A model generated the notes under the pieces. That model worked only from the letters and a program-made list of their open reading frames with translations. It had not been told where the DNA came from and searched no databases. Below are positions 23,760 through 31,131 of a stretch of DNA of 64,000 bases, piece by piece. The position numbers were made by a program, and so were the translations under genes. The first letter of the stretch is position 1. Each line of letters begins with the position of its first letter. Source of the DNA: DATAEE01 sp036258175 (GTDB lineage: Bacteria; Acidobacteriota; Vicinamibacteria; Vicinamibacterales; 2-12-FULL-66-21); assembly GCA_036258175.1 (NCBI GenBank), contig DATAEE010000314.1, forward strand, positions 17,775-81,774. Reading direction: 5' to 3'.

Positions 23760-25490
23760 ATGGCCAAGGTAGAAGAAACGAAGGTGCACGCACTCAAAGG
23801 AGGTGACGGTCCGGATGGCGAACGGATGGATCCCCAAGACTATCAGCGCCTGCTGGAGTTGTACGACAACAGCTTCCGGAACCTCGCCGAAGGCGAGGTG
23901 GTGAAAGGTACCGTCCTCAAGGTCACCCCATCTGAAGTCATCGTCGACGTCGGGTACAAGTCGGAGGGCATCATCGCAATCGATGAGTTCGTCGACGAAA
24001 CCGGACAGATCACAGTGCAGCCCGGCGACACGGTCGACGTGCTGCTCGAGCGGACCGAGGACCGCGACGGCTACGTCGTGCTCTCGCGCGAAAAAGCCGA
24101 GAAGATGAAGATCTGGGACGAGGTCGAGAAGGCCTTCGCGGAGCGGAAGGTCGTCATCGGCCGCGTCATCGAGCGCATCAAGGGCGGGCTGGCGGTGGAC
24201 ATCGGTGTCCGCGCGTTCCTCCCCGGATCGCAGATCGACGTGCGTCCCGTGCGGAATCTCGACGCGCTGCGCGGCCAGGAGCTGCGGATGCGCGTCATCA
24301 AGGTGAACAAGAAGCGCGGCAACATCGTGCTGTCGCGCAAGGTTCTCCTCGAGGAAGAGAACGCCGAGAAGAAGAAGCACACGCTCGACACGCTCGCAGA
24401 AGGCAAGGTCCTGCGCGGCGTCGTGAAGAACCTCACCGATTACGGCGCGTTCATCGATCTGGGCGGCATCGACGGGCTGCTGCACATCACTGACATGTCG
24501 TGGGGCCGCGTCGGCCATCCGTCCGAAGTGTTCCAGGTCAATCACGAGATCGACGTCGTCGTACTGAAGTACGACCCGGCGACCGAGCGCGTGTCGCTCG
24601 GCCACAAGCAGCTGATTGGCGATCCATGGGGCACCGCGAGCGACCGATATCCCGTCGGCACGCGCGTCAGCGGCAAGGTGGTGAGCCTGACCGACTACGG
24701 CGCCTTCATCGAGCTCGAGCCGGGCGTCGAGGGGCTCATTCACGTTTCGGAGATGTCCTGGAGCAAGCGCGTCAAGCATCCCTCGAAGATCCTGAACGTG
24801 GGTGATTCGGTCGAGGCGATGGTGCTCGGCGTGGACTCGACGGCCCGCCGGATTTCACTTGGTCTGAAGCAGATCGAGAGCAACCCGTGGCACGAGCTGG
24901 CCGAGCGGTATCCGATCGGCACGACGATCACCGGAAAGGTCCGCAATCTCACCGAGTTCGGCGCGTTCGTCGAGGTCGAAGAGGGCATCGACGGCCTCAT
25001 CCACATCTCCGACATGTCGTGGAGCAAGCGCGTCAAGCACCCGTCGGAGCTCCTGAAGAAGGGCGACAAGGTCGAGGCGATGGTGCTGAACATCGACGCC
25101 GAGAACCAGCGGTTGTCGCTCGGGCTCAAGCAGCTCCAGACCGACATCTGGGACGACTTCTTCTCCAAGCACAAGGTCGGTGACATCGTCGAAGGGAAGG
25201 TCGTGCGCGTGACGAACTTCGGCGCGTTCGTCGAGCTCGCCGACGGCATCGAAGGGCTCATTCACGTGTCGGAGTTCGACGAGCACCACGGCGAGAAGCT
25301 GGATCTGAAGGTGGACTCCTCCTATCAGATGAAGGTCATCAAGCTGATCCCGTCGGAGCGGAAGATCGGCCTCAGCATCCGGGCGCTGAAGTCTGACGAG
25401 TTCCGCGCCGACTGGGAGGCGTACACCGAGAGCACGGGACGGCCCGAGGTCACACTCGGGGATCACTTCCGGATGAACCGCGGCGAATAA
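23760..25490 (+). CDS. rpsA: 30S ribosomal protein S1
   Basis: S1 delivers mRNA to the 30S subunit. The 576-residue product holds six S1 RNA-binding repeats, at about residues 44-112, 128-195, 213-283, 300-370, 387-457 and 474-543. The last four are the most alike (YGAFIDLGGIDGLLHITDMSW, EGLIHVSEMSWSKRVKHPS). AGGAGG (23743-23748) precedes ATG 23760. A strong promoter lies upstream, and an IHF/HU gene follows, as in proteobacterial rpsA-ihfB. Confidence 0.97.
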   Translation: MAKVEETKVHALKGGDGPDGERMDPQDYQRLLELYDNSFRNLAEGEVVKGTVLKVTPSEVIVDVGYKSEGIIAIDEFVDETGQITVQPGDTVDVLLERTEDRDGYVVLSREKAEKMKIWDEVEKAFAERKVVIGRVIERIKGGLAVDIGVRAFLPGSQIDVRPVRNLDALRGQELRMRVIKVNKKRGNIVLSRKVLLEEENAEKKKHTLDTLAEGKVLRGVVKNLTDYGAFIDLGGIDGLLHITDMSWGRVGHPSEVFQVNHEIDVVVLKYDPATERVSLGHKQLIGDPWGTASDRYPVGTRVSGKVVSLTDYGAFIELEPGVEGLIHVSEMSWSKRVKHPSKILNVGDSVEAMVLGVDSTARRISLGLKQIESNPWHELAERYPIGTTITGKVRNLTEFGAFVEVEEGIDGLIHISDMSWSKRVKHPSELLKKGDKVEAMVLNIDAENQRLSLGLKQLQTDIWDDFFSKHKVGDIVEGKVVRVTNFGAFVELADGIEGLIHVSEFDEHHGEKLDLKVDSSYQMKVIKLIPSERKIGLSIRALKSDEFRADWEAYTESTGRPEVTLGDHFRMNRGE

Positions 25491-25523
25491 CCTTTCCTGG
25501 GGGCGCGCATGGGAGCGGCGGCA

Positions 25524-25868
25524 ATGACGAAGGCGGAGCTTGTCGAGGAAGTCTCTCGGGTGTCAGATCTGACAAAGAAGCACTCGGAGCTCATCGTCGA
25601 CACGGTCTTCAAGAGCATCATCGACGCGCTGCACCGCGGGGAGAAGATCGAGCTCCGCGGCTTCGGCAGCTTCCGGCTCCGGCGGCGCGAGCCGCGGAAG
25701 GGCCGCAATCCGAAAACGGGCGATAAGGTGGACGTGCCGCCGAAGCGGGTGCCGTACTTCAAGCCGGGCAAGGAACTGAAGGAACTGATCAACCGCGAAG
25801 GGGAAGCGCCGGCGCCGCCGCCGGCTCCCCTGGCCGGTATCCCGGATGGTGGTGTGCCGCAATTCTGA
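25524..25868 (+). CDS. IHF/HU-family DNA-binding protein
   Basis: Nucleoid protein that bends DNA. The product has the full HU fold (MTKAELVEEVSRVSDLTKKH, then KIELRGFGSFRLRRREPRKGRNPKTG with the DNA-intercalating Pro arm, and VPPKRVPYFKPGKELKELI). A Pro/Ala-rich tail of about 20 residues is extra. ATG 25524 has GGGAG upstream and matches the family start; ATG 25509 would add five residues. Its place after rpsA suggests ihfB-like origin, but IHF-beta and HU cannot be told apart here. Confidence 0.92.
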   Translation: MTKAELVEEVSRVSDLTKKHSELIVDTVFKSIIDALHRGEKIELRGFGSFRLRRREPRKGRNPKTGDKVDVPPKRVPYFKPGKELKELINREGEAPAPPPAPLAGIPDGGVPQF

Positions 25869-25875
25869 ACCGCGC

Positions 25876-25994
25876 GGTTCATGGTTCAGCGTTCAGGGTT
25901 CAAGGTGGGTTCTGAGTTCGCGGTTCGCCAAACCCTGAACCATGAACCCAGAACCTCACCTTGAACCAGACCCTTGCACGCTGAACCGCCCAGT
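25876..25994. repeat. Heptad-repeat array that can fold back on itself
   Basis: About 17 degenerate 7-base units of the GGTTCAN type fill the space between the IHF gene and the HIT gene. The first half reads GGTTCA on the plus strand and the second half its complement. GGTTCAAGGTGGGTTCTG pairs with CAGAACCTCACCTTGAACC apart from one extra base. The foldback reaches the HIT start codon. Confidence 0.8.
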
Positions 25995-26002
25995 TCATGT
26001 TC

Positions 26003-26506
26003 ATGGAACAGCTCTGGTCCCCGTGGCGCCTCGCGTATGTGACTGGCGACAAGACGGACCCGGCCGGCTGCATCTTCTGTAACGCGCTGGAGCGTGCGGA
26101 CGCGGAATCGTTGATCGTTTTTCGCGGGCGCACCTGCTATGTCATCCTCAATCTGTATCCCTACAACAACGGTCACCTGCTGATCGTTCCCAACCGGCAT
26201 GTTGGGTCGCTGGCGGGAACAGCGCCGGCGGAGCGTGACGAGCTGATGGCGCTGACCCGCCTCGCGGAGATCGCGCTGACCGAAGGCTACGCGCCGCACG
26301 GTTTCAACGTCGGCATCAATCTGGGCCGCCCGGCCGGCGCGGGCGTGCTCGATCATCTCCACGTGCACGTCGTGCCGCGATGGAACGGCGACACGAACTT
26401 CATGCCCGTCATTGGTCAGGTTCGGGTGCTGCCCGAGGAACTGCCGGTCACCGCGGAGAAGCTCCGGCCGATCTTTCAGCGGCTCGCGGCGTCGGAGCGC
26501 TCGTAG
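26003..26506 (+). CDS. HIT-family nucleotide hydrolase/phosphorylase
   Basis: The product of about 167 residues carries the histidine triad in LDHLHVHVVPRW, where the middle His is the nucleophile on nucleotide phosphates. It also has the zinc-type opening LWSPWR..YV with GCIFC, and NLYPYNNGHLLIVPNRHV. This opening is typical of the Ap4A phosphorylase-like HIT branch. The start is ATG 26003 or 25997, both within the foldback repeat, without a visible ribosome-binding site. Its last 31 bases overlap the convergent membrane protein gene. Confidence 0.9.
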   Translation: MEQLWSPWRLAYVTGDKTDPAGCIFCNALERADAESLIVFRGRTCYVILNLYPYNNGHLLIVPNRHVGSLAGTAPAERDELMALTRLAEIALTEGYAPHGFNVGINLGRPAGAGVLDHLHVHVVPRWNGDTNFMPVIGQVRVLPEELPVTAEKLRPIFQRLAASERS

Positions 26507-27825
26507 CGCACGTCGCCGTCGGGCTCGATGACGGCAATCCATGGCGAGTCCGGCGACAGCCGGCCGCCGAGAATCTCATACACGAACGACGAGCTGCTCG
26601 TTGGGGCGATGAAGCTCGCGTCGATGCGGCGAAGCGTCTGGTGGCGTGCCGCCATCACTCGCGACGCACGGACGATGGCGCGGTACTCCGGCATGCGGTG
26701 GATGTAGCCCGACTGCCGCAGTCGCGGAACCTGCACGGCGATCGCGAGCGCGACGAGCGCCCACGCCGCCGCGTTCCGCGCTCGCGGCGGGCCGAGAGAC
26801 GTCACGGCCAGTCCAACAGTCAGCACCGCCGCCGGCATCAACGAGAAGTAGTAGTACTCATGATACCCGCCCGTCCACATTGCATAGCCGGCCAATCCCA
26901 CGGCCAGCGAGCCGACTGACATCGCGACAGCCGCGGTGTTTCGGCGCTGGCAGATGATCACGACAATCGCGCTCCCTGCCAGCACCGATGCGAGCCAGGG
27001 AACCTGCCACGGGCTTCCGTGAATCGATGCGAACGCGCGCCCCAGGACGGTGGCGCTCGTAGCGATCCTCGGCGCCTGTTCGCCGCGCGCGATGCTCAGC
27101 AGGCTCGCGCCCACCGGTGTCCCGGCCGTGCCGGGCGGCTGGCGCATCCAGTACACCGCCCACGGAATCTGCATGACCGCCACCACCGATCCAACGACGA
27201 GCGCGCGCCGCAGCACGTCGCGCCACGCCCGAGCGGCCAGCGGCTGGAGGATCAGATAGAGAAGGACCGTGACAGCGACGAACGTTCCGGGAACGTGCGA
27301 GTGGACGGCGGCCCACGCCACCGCGGCGGTCGCCGCCACCCGCCACAGCGGGCCGTCACCCCACCCGAGAAGGACCAGCGCCGTCGCCGCCTTCGCGAAT
27401 GAGACCGCCAGCATCGGCGGCCAGACCGTCGCTGACAGCGACAGATCGTAAGGCGCGCTTGCGACGATGAGCACGACGGCGACCGCGAGCGGCGTGGATC
27501 CAGTCCGGCGTCGCACGCCGAGATAGAGAAGGACGTCGGCCATCGACGCGACAATGGCCTGTCCGATACCGCCCGCGTGTGGCAGATAGTCGAACCACGG
27601 TCCGATGGTGACGCGGATGACCCACAGCACCCAATAAGGTGTGGGTCCGGGTGGCGCGCCGCCCAGGTGCGTGACCGGGCCGAGGAGTGGCAGCTCCCAG
27701 AACGGACCGAGCGCGATTCCCCAATCGCGTATCTGGTCGTAGTGCATCCAGAAATGCCGCGTGACGCCCCACGTTCGAATGGCCAGCGTGTACACGAAGA
27801 TGAAGACAGGTACGAGAAACCGCAT
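26476..27825 (-). CDS. Multi-pass membrane protein, GT39-like glycosyltransferase
   Basis: The 449-residue protein has about ten membrane segments and a soluble C-terminal tail. The first periplasmic loop has FWMHYDQIRDWGIALGP, with acidic residues at the position of the catalytic Asp of the PMT/ArnT (GT-C) fold. Later loops include GGYHEYYYFSLMPA. It probably transfers a sugar from a lipid carrier. The family call is by topology and first-loop pattern only. The acyl-CoA dehydrogenase gene is divergent from it. Confidence 0.6.
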   Translation of the reverse strand: MRFLVPVFIFVYTLAIRTWGVTRHFWMHYDQIRDWGIALGPFWELPLLGPVTHLGGAPPGPTPYWVLWVIRVTIGPWFDYLPHAGGIGQAIVASMADVLLYLGVRRRTGSTPLAVAVVLIVASAPYDLSLSATVWPPMLAVSFAKAATALVLLGWGDGPLWRVAATAAVAWAAVHSHVPGTFVAVTVLLYLILQPLAARAWRDVLRRALVVGSVVAVMQIPWAVYWMRQPPGTAGTPVGASLLSIARGEQAPRIATSATVLGRAFASIHGSPWQVPWLASVLAGSAIVVIICQRRNTAAVAMSVGSLAVGLAGYAMWTGGYHEYYYFSLMPAAVLTVGLAVTSLGPPRARNAAAWALVALAIAVQVPRLRQSGYIHRMPEYRAIVRASRVMAARHQTLRRIDASFIAPTSSSSFVYEILGGRLSPDSPWIAVIEPDGDVRYERSDAASR

Positions 27826-27849
27826 TCCGGATTCCGGCGGAATTCTGCC

Positions 27850-29004
27850 ATGATTACGCCGATGGACTTAGAGTTTTCCTCCGATCACTTGAAGTACCTC
27901 GGGCCGATCGCGGCATTCGCGCGCGATCGCGTGGCGCCGGCCGCCGCGGCGATCGATGAGGAAGGCCGCTTTCCAACGGAGCTCGTGCGCGAGGCGTTCG
28001 CGCTGGGGCTGGCTGGTATCACGATTCCGAAGGACAACGGCGGATCGGGGCGCGATTACGTCTCGTACGCGATGGTTGTCGAAGCACTGGCCCGCGCGAG
28101 CGCGACGCTCGCCGTCATCGTCGCCGTGCAGAATTCGCTCGTCGCGGAGCCGATTGCGCGCTTCGGGACGGACGCGCAGAAGGAAGCATGGCTGTCACGG
28201 CTCGCCAGCGGGCGCGCGATCGGTGCGTTCGCGCTGTCGGAACCCAATGCGGGAAGCGACGCCGCCAACCAGCAGACCGTCGCGAGGCTGGATGATCACG
28301 GCTATGTGCTCAATGGCCGGAAGGTGTGGGTCGCGAACGCCGAGGCGGCCGACGTCGCGATCGTGTTCGCGGCAACGCAGCCCGGCATCGGCGGGCGCGG
28401 CATCAGCGCGTTTCTCGTCCCGATGGACGCGGCGGGACTGCGGCGCGTCGCGGCAGCCGACTCGCTCGGCGTGCGGGGTCTGGGTTGTCAGGATGTGGAA
28501 CTCCGCGACGTCCGCGTCGAGGGGACGTCGATGCTGGCCGGTCCGGGGGACGGATTTCGCGTCGCGATGTGGGCGCTCGACGGCGGCCGCGTGGCGATCG
28601 CCGCCCAGGCGCTTGGCGTCGGCCAGGCGGCACTCGACGAGGCACTCGCGCACGCCAAGGCGCGCGAAGCGTTCGGTCAGCCGATCGCCAACTATCAGGC
28701 GATCCAGTGGATGCTGGCCGACACGGCGACGGAGCTCGAAGCGGCGCGCGTGCTGATGCTCAAAGCGGCGGATGCCAAGGATCGGCAGGAGCGGTCGACC
28801 TTAGAAGCGGCGATGGCGAAGCTGTATGCGTCACAGGCGGCGCATCGCGCCGCCGATAAAGCGATGCAGATCCTGGCCTCGGCCGGGTATCGCCGCGGTT
28901 CGACCGTGGAGCGGCTTTTCCGGGACGTGCGCGCGACGGAGATCTACCAGGGCACGTCAGAAGTGCAGCGGATGATCATCGCCGAGTCGATACTGACGGG
29001 ATGA
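27850..29004 (+). CDS. Acyl-CoA dehydrogenase
   Basis: FAD enzyme that introduces the alpha-beta double bond in acyl-CoA. The 384-residue protein has the family signatures GAFALSEPNAGSDAANQQT and GGRVAIAAQALGVGQAALDEAL with EAFGQPIANYQAIQWMLAD. The C-terminal RATEIYQGTSEVQRMIIAE contains the catalytic Glu region. It resembles the short or branched-chain group (butyryl/isovaleryl). ATG 27850 or 27862 begins translation. A second family member is encoded 1 kb away on the opposite strand. Confidence 0.93.
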   Translation: MITPMDLEFSSDHLKYLGPIAAFARDRVAPAAAAIDEEGRFPTELVREAFALGLAGITIPKDNGGSGRDYVSYAMVVEALARASATLAVIVAVQNSLVAEPIARFGTDAQKEAWLSRLASGRAIGAFALSEPNAGSDAANQQTVARLDDHGYVLNGRKVWVANAEAADVAIVFAATQPGIGGRGISAFLVPMDAAGLRRVAAADSLGVRGLGCQDVELRDVRVEGTSMLAGPGDGFRVAMWALDGGRVAIAAQALGVGQAALDEALAHAKAREAFGQPIANYQAIQWMLADTATELEAARVLMLKAADAKDRQERSTLEAAMAKLYASQAAHRAADKAMQILASAGYRRGSTVERLFRDVRATEIYQGTSEVQRMIIAESILTG

Positions 29005-29007
29005 CCT

Positions 29008-29859
29008 TCAGCCTTCGGACTTCGTACTCCGCACTTGAGCAAGCCTCTCTTTGATCGCCTTCACCGTACTCTCCGCCCGATAGTCGACGATCTTCTTCCC
29101 CCACTCAATCGCCTTATCGGCCGGCGCGATCGGCACGCCGTTGATCGACGCCTTGCCCGCGGCAATTCGCTCCTGCAGGCGCACGGACGCAGGGTCGACG
29201 ACCATCATCTCGGCGGTGATTTGGAAGTCGTCGTGATGTCCCTCGTTCGTCTGCTTCACGCCCTGCGACTCGAGCCACTTCTGCACGCCTGGATAGTCGT
29301 AGTACTCCGGGATGAAAAGCACGCGCATCTTGCCGTCGGTCCACGCGGCGTTGAGCGTGGACGCCACTTCCTTCATGCCATCCTGGTTGCCGCCGCTGTC
29401 GCCGATGAAGACGATGTTCGTGAACCCGTGGACGCGCAGGCTCGAGGCCATGTCGGTCAGCAGGCGTTTGTACGTGTCGTCGGTGAGCGTGATGGTTCCC
29501 GGAAAGCGCATGTGCCCGCTTGGCGGTTCGATGTTGCCTTCCGGCACGAACGCGACGATCGGGGCGACCAGCGCGTTGCCGAGCTTGCGCGCGATTGCCT
29601 CGGTCGTCGCACGCAGGACGATCTGATGCTTGTCGAGCGCCAGATACGGACCGTTCTGCTCGATCCCGCCCGTGGCGACGATGATCGTCGTCTTGCCGGC
29701 TCGCATCGCGTCCCGCACTTCGAGCCAGGTCAGCTCCTCGATGAACACCGAGTCGCGCGCGGCGATGGGCCGCGGCATGTTCGGGTCGGGGTTAGCGGCG
29801 GACGGTTTCGATTGAGGTGTCTGGAGGAGGACCAGCGTGGCGAGAAAGGCGGTTAACAT
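29008..29859 (-). CDS. Secreted creatininase-family amidohydrolase with altered metal-site residues
   Basis: The preferred start ATG 29859 has GGGAGAG six bases upstream and gives a signal peptide (MLTAFLATLVLLQTPQ). The remainder matches the creatininase fold (ELTWLEVRDAMRAGKTTIIVATGG, PEGNIEPPSGHMRFPGTIT, NIVFIGDSGGNQDGM). The usual metal motif EQHGPHLPLGTD reads EQNGPYLALDKH here, so two ligands differ (His to Asn and Asp to His). The variant may still bind metal. The gene sits between two acyl-CoA dehydrogenase genes. The frame is open to 29910, but that part is repeat array. Confidence 0.83.
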   Translation of the reverse strand: MLTAFLATLVLLQTPQSKPSAANPDPNMPRPIAARDSVFIEELTWLEVRDAMRAGKTTIIVATGGIEQNGPYLALDKHQIVLRATTEAIARKLGNALVAPIVAFVPEGNIEPPSGHMRFPGTITLTDDTYKRLLTDMASSLRVHGFTNIVFIGDSGGNQDGMKEVASTLNAAWTDGKMRVLFIPEYYDYPGVQKWLESQGVKQTNEGHHDDFQITAEMMVVDPASVRLQERIAAGKASINGVPIAPADKAIEWGKKIVDYRAESTVKAIKERLAQVRSTKSEG

Positions 29860-29875
29860 GACAAGCTCTCCCAAT

Positions 29876-29931
29876 GCTGATTGCTGAATGTGGATTGCTG
29901 AACTCAGCACTCAGCAATCCACAATCAGAAA
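29876..29931. repeat. Heptad-repeat array, eight units, near-perfect palindrome
   Basis: Exactly eight 7-base units: GCTGATT, GCTGAAT, GTGGATT, GCTGAAC, TCAGCAC, TCAGCAA, TCCACAA and TCAGAAA. The right arm TCAGCAATCCACAATCAG is the reverse complement of the left arm, except that the left arm carries one additional 7-base unit (CTGAATG). The array separates the creatininase-like gene from the acyl-CoA dehydrogenase gene. Confidence 0.85.
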
Positions 29932-29937
29932 TGGGCA

Positions 29938-31104
29938 TTAGCCCAGTATCTGCTTCGCGATTGTCTGCAGCTGCAGGTTCGACGTGCCTTCGTAGATCTG
30001 ACCGATCTTCTGGTCGCGGTAAAGCTTTTCGACCGGGTACTCCTTCACGAACCCGTTACCGCCGAAGAGGTTCACGGCCAGCGACGTAATCCTTTCCGCG
30101 ACCTCCGACGAGTGGATCTTGCAAATCGCCGCCTCGGTCAGAAACGGCCTCCCGGCGTCGCGGAGGCGTGCCGCGTTATAGACCGTCAGCTTCGCGGTCT
30201 CCAGCTCGACGGCCGCCCGGGCGAGCTGGAACTGGACGCCCTGGAATTCAGCGATCGGCTTGCCGAACTGCTTCCGTTCTTTCGTATAGCGGATCGTGTG
30301 CTCGAGCGCCCCTTTTGCGAGGCCGATCATTTGCGCGCCGATGCCGATGCGGCCCTCGTTGAGCGTCTCGATCGCCACCTTGTAACCCTTGCCCGGCTCG
30401 CCGAGTACGTTGGCGGCGGGCACCTTGCACTCCTCGAGGATGAGCTCGCACGTGCTGCTCGCGCGGATGCCGAGCTTGTCTTCCTTTTTTCCGACCGTGA
30501 ATCCCGCGTAGCCCCGCTCGACCAGGAACGCTGAAATGCCCCGGTAGCCCGCTTCGGGATTGATGTTGGCGAAGACGATGAAGAGATCGGCCTCGTTGCC
30601 GTTGGTGATCCAGAGCTTGCGGCCCGTGAGGGTATATCCGTCAGGTGTCGCGACGGCACGGGTCGTGAGCGCAAAGGCGTCGCTCCCCGATCCCGCTTCC
30701 GAGAGGGCGTAAGCCCCAACCATTTTCGTCGCCAGTTTTGGCAGATACCGCCGCTTGACCTCCTCGCTGCCCCAGCGCAGCAGCGCGTTGATGACTAGTG
30801 TGTTCTGCACGTCGACGAGCACACCGATGGAGGGATCGACGCGCGACAGCTCCTCGACCGCTATGACGGCGTGGAAGAAACGTCCGCCGGCGCCGCCGTA
30901 TGACTCGGGCACTTCGATCCCCATGACGCCGAGGTCGAAAAGGGCATCGACGAGCGTTCGCGGGATCTTCGCGTGCTCGTCCATTTCACGGACCAGGGGG
31001 CGGATTTGCGCGTCGGCGAACTCGCGAACGCTATCCTGCAGGATGGCCTCATCCTCGGTGAGCTGAGTTAGCGGTGGAACGGTTTCTGCTTGCTGCTGAG
31101 TCAC
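29938..31104 (-). CDS. Acyl-CoA dehydrogenase
   Basis: The 388-residue enzyme shows FAD-binding motifs GAYALSEAGSGSDAFALTT and LWITNGNEADLFIVFAN. The long-helix signature EGRIGIGAQMIGLAKGALE is present, with KQFGKPIAEFQGVQFQLA, and GQIYEGTSNLQLQTIAKQILG, where the Glu is the usual catalytic base. This is the short/branched-chain type. Divergent from the VWFA-related gene with overlapping starts; the other acyl-CoA dehydrogenase is on the opposite strand. Confidence 0.94.
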   Translation of the reverse strand: MTQQQAETVPPLTQLTEDEAILQDSVREFADAQIRPLVREMDEHAKIPRTLVDALFDLGVMGIEVPESYGGAGGRFFHAVIAVEELSRVDPSIGVLVDVQNTLVINALLRWGSEEVKRRYLPKLATKMVGAYALSEAGSGSDAFALTTRAVATPDGYTLTGRKLWITNGNEADLFIVFANINPEAGYRGISAFLVERGYAGFTVGKKEDKLGIRASSTCELILEECKVPAANVLGEPGKGYKVAIETLNEGRIGIGAQMIGLAKGALEHTIRYTKERKQFGKPIAEFQGVQFQLARAAVELETAKLTVYNAARLRDAGRPFLTEAAICKIHSSEVAERITSLAVNLFGGNGFVKEYPVEKLYRDQKIGQIYEGTSNLQLQTIAKQILG

Positions 31105-31131
31105 GGACTGAATGTTATCATCGAGCGTCTA

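Noticed and set aside
25876..25994. Possible CRISPR array
   Set aside because: Units are seven bases long, degenerate and without spacers of constant length; no cas genes are near.
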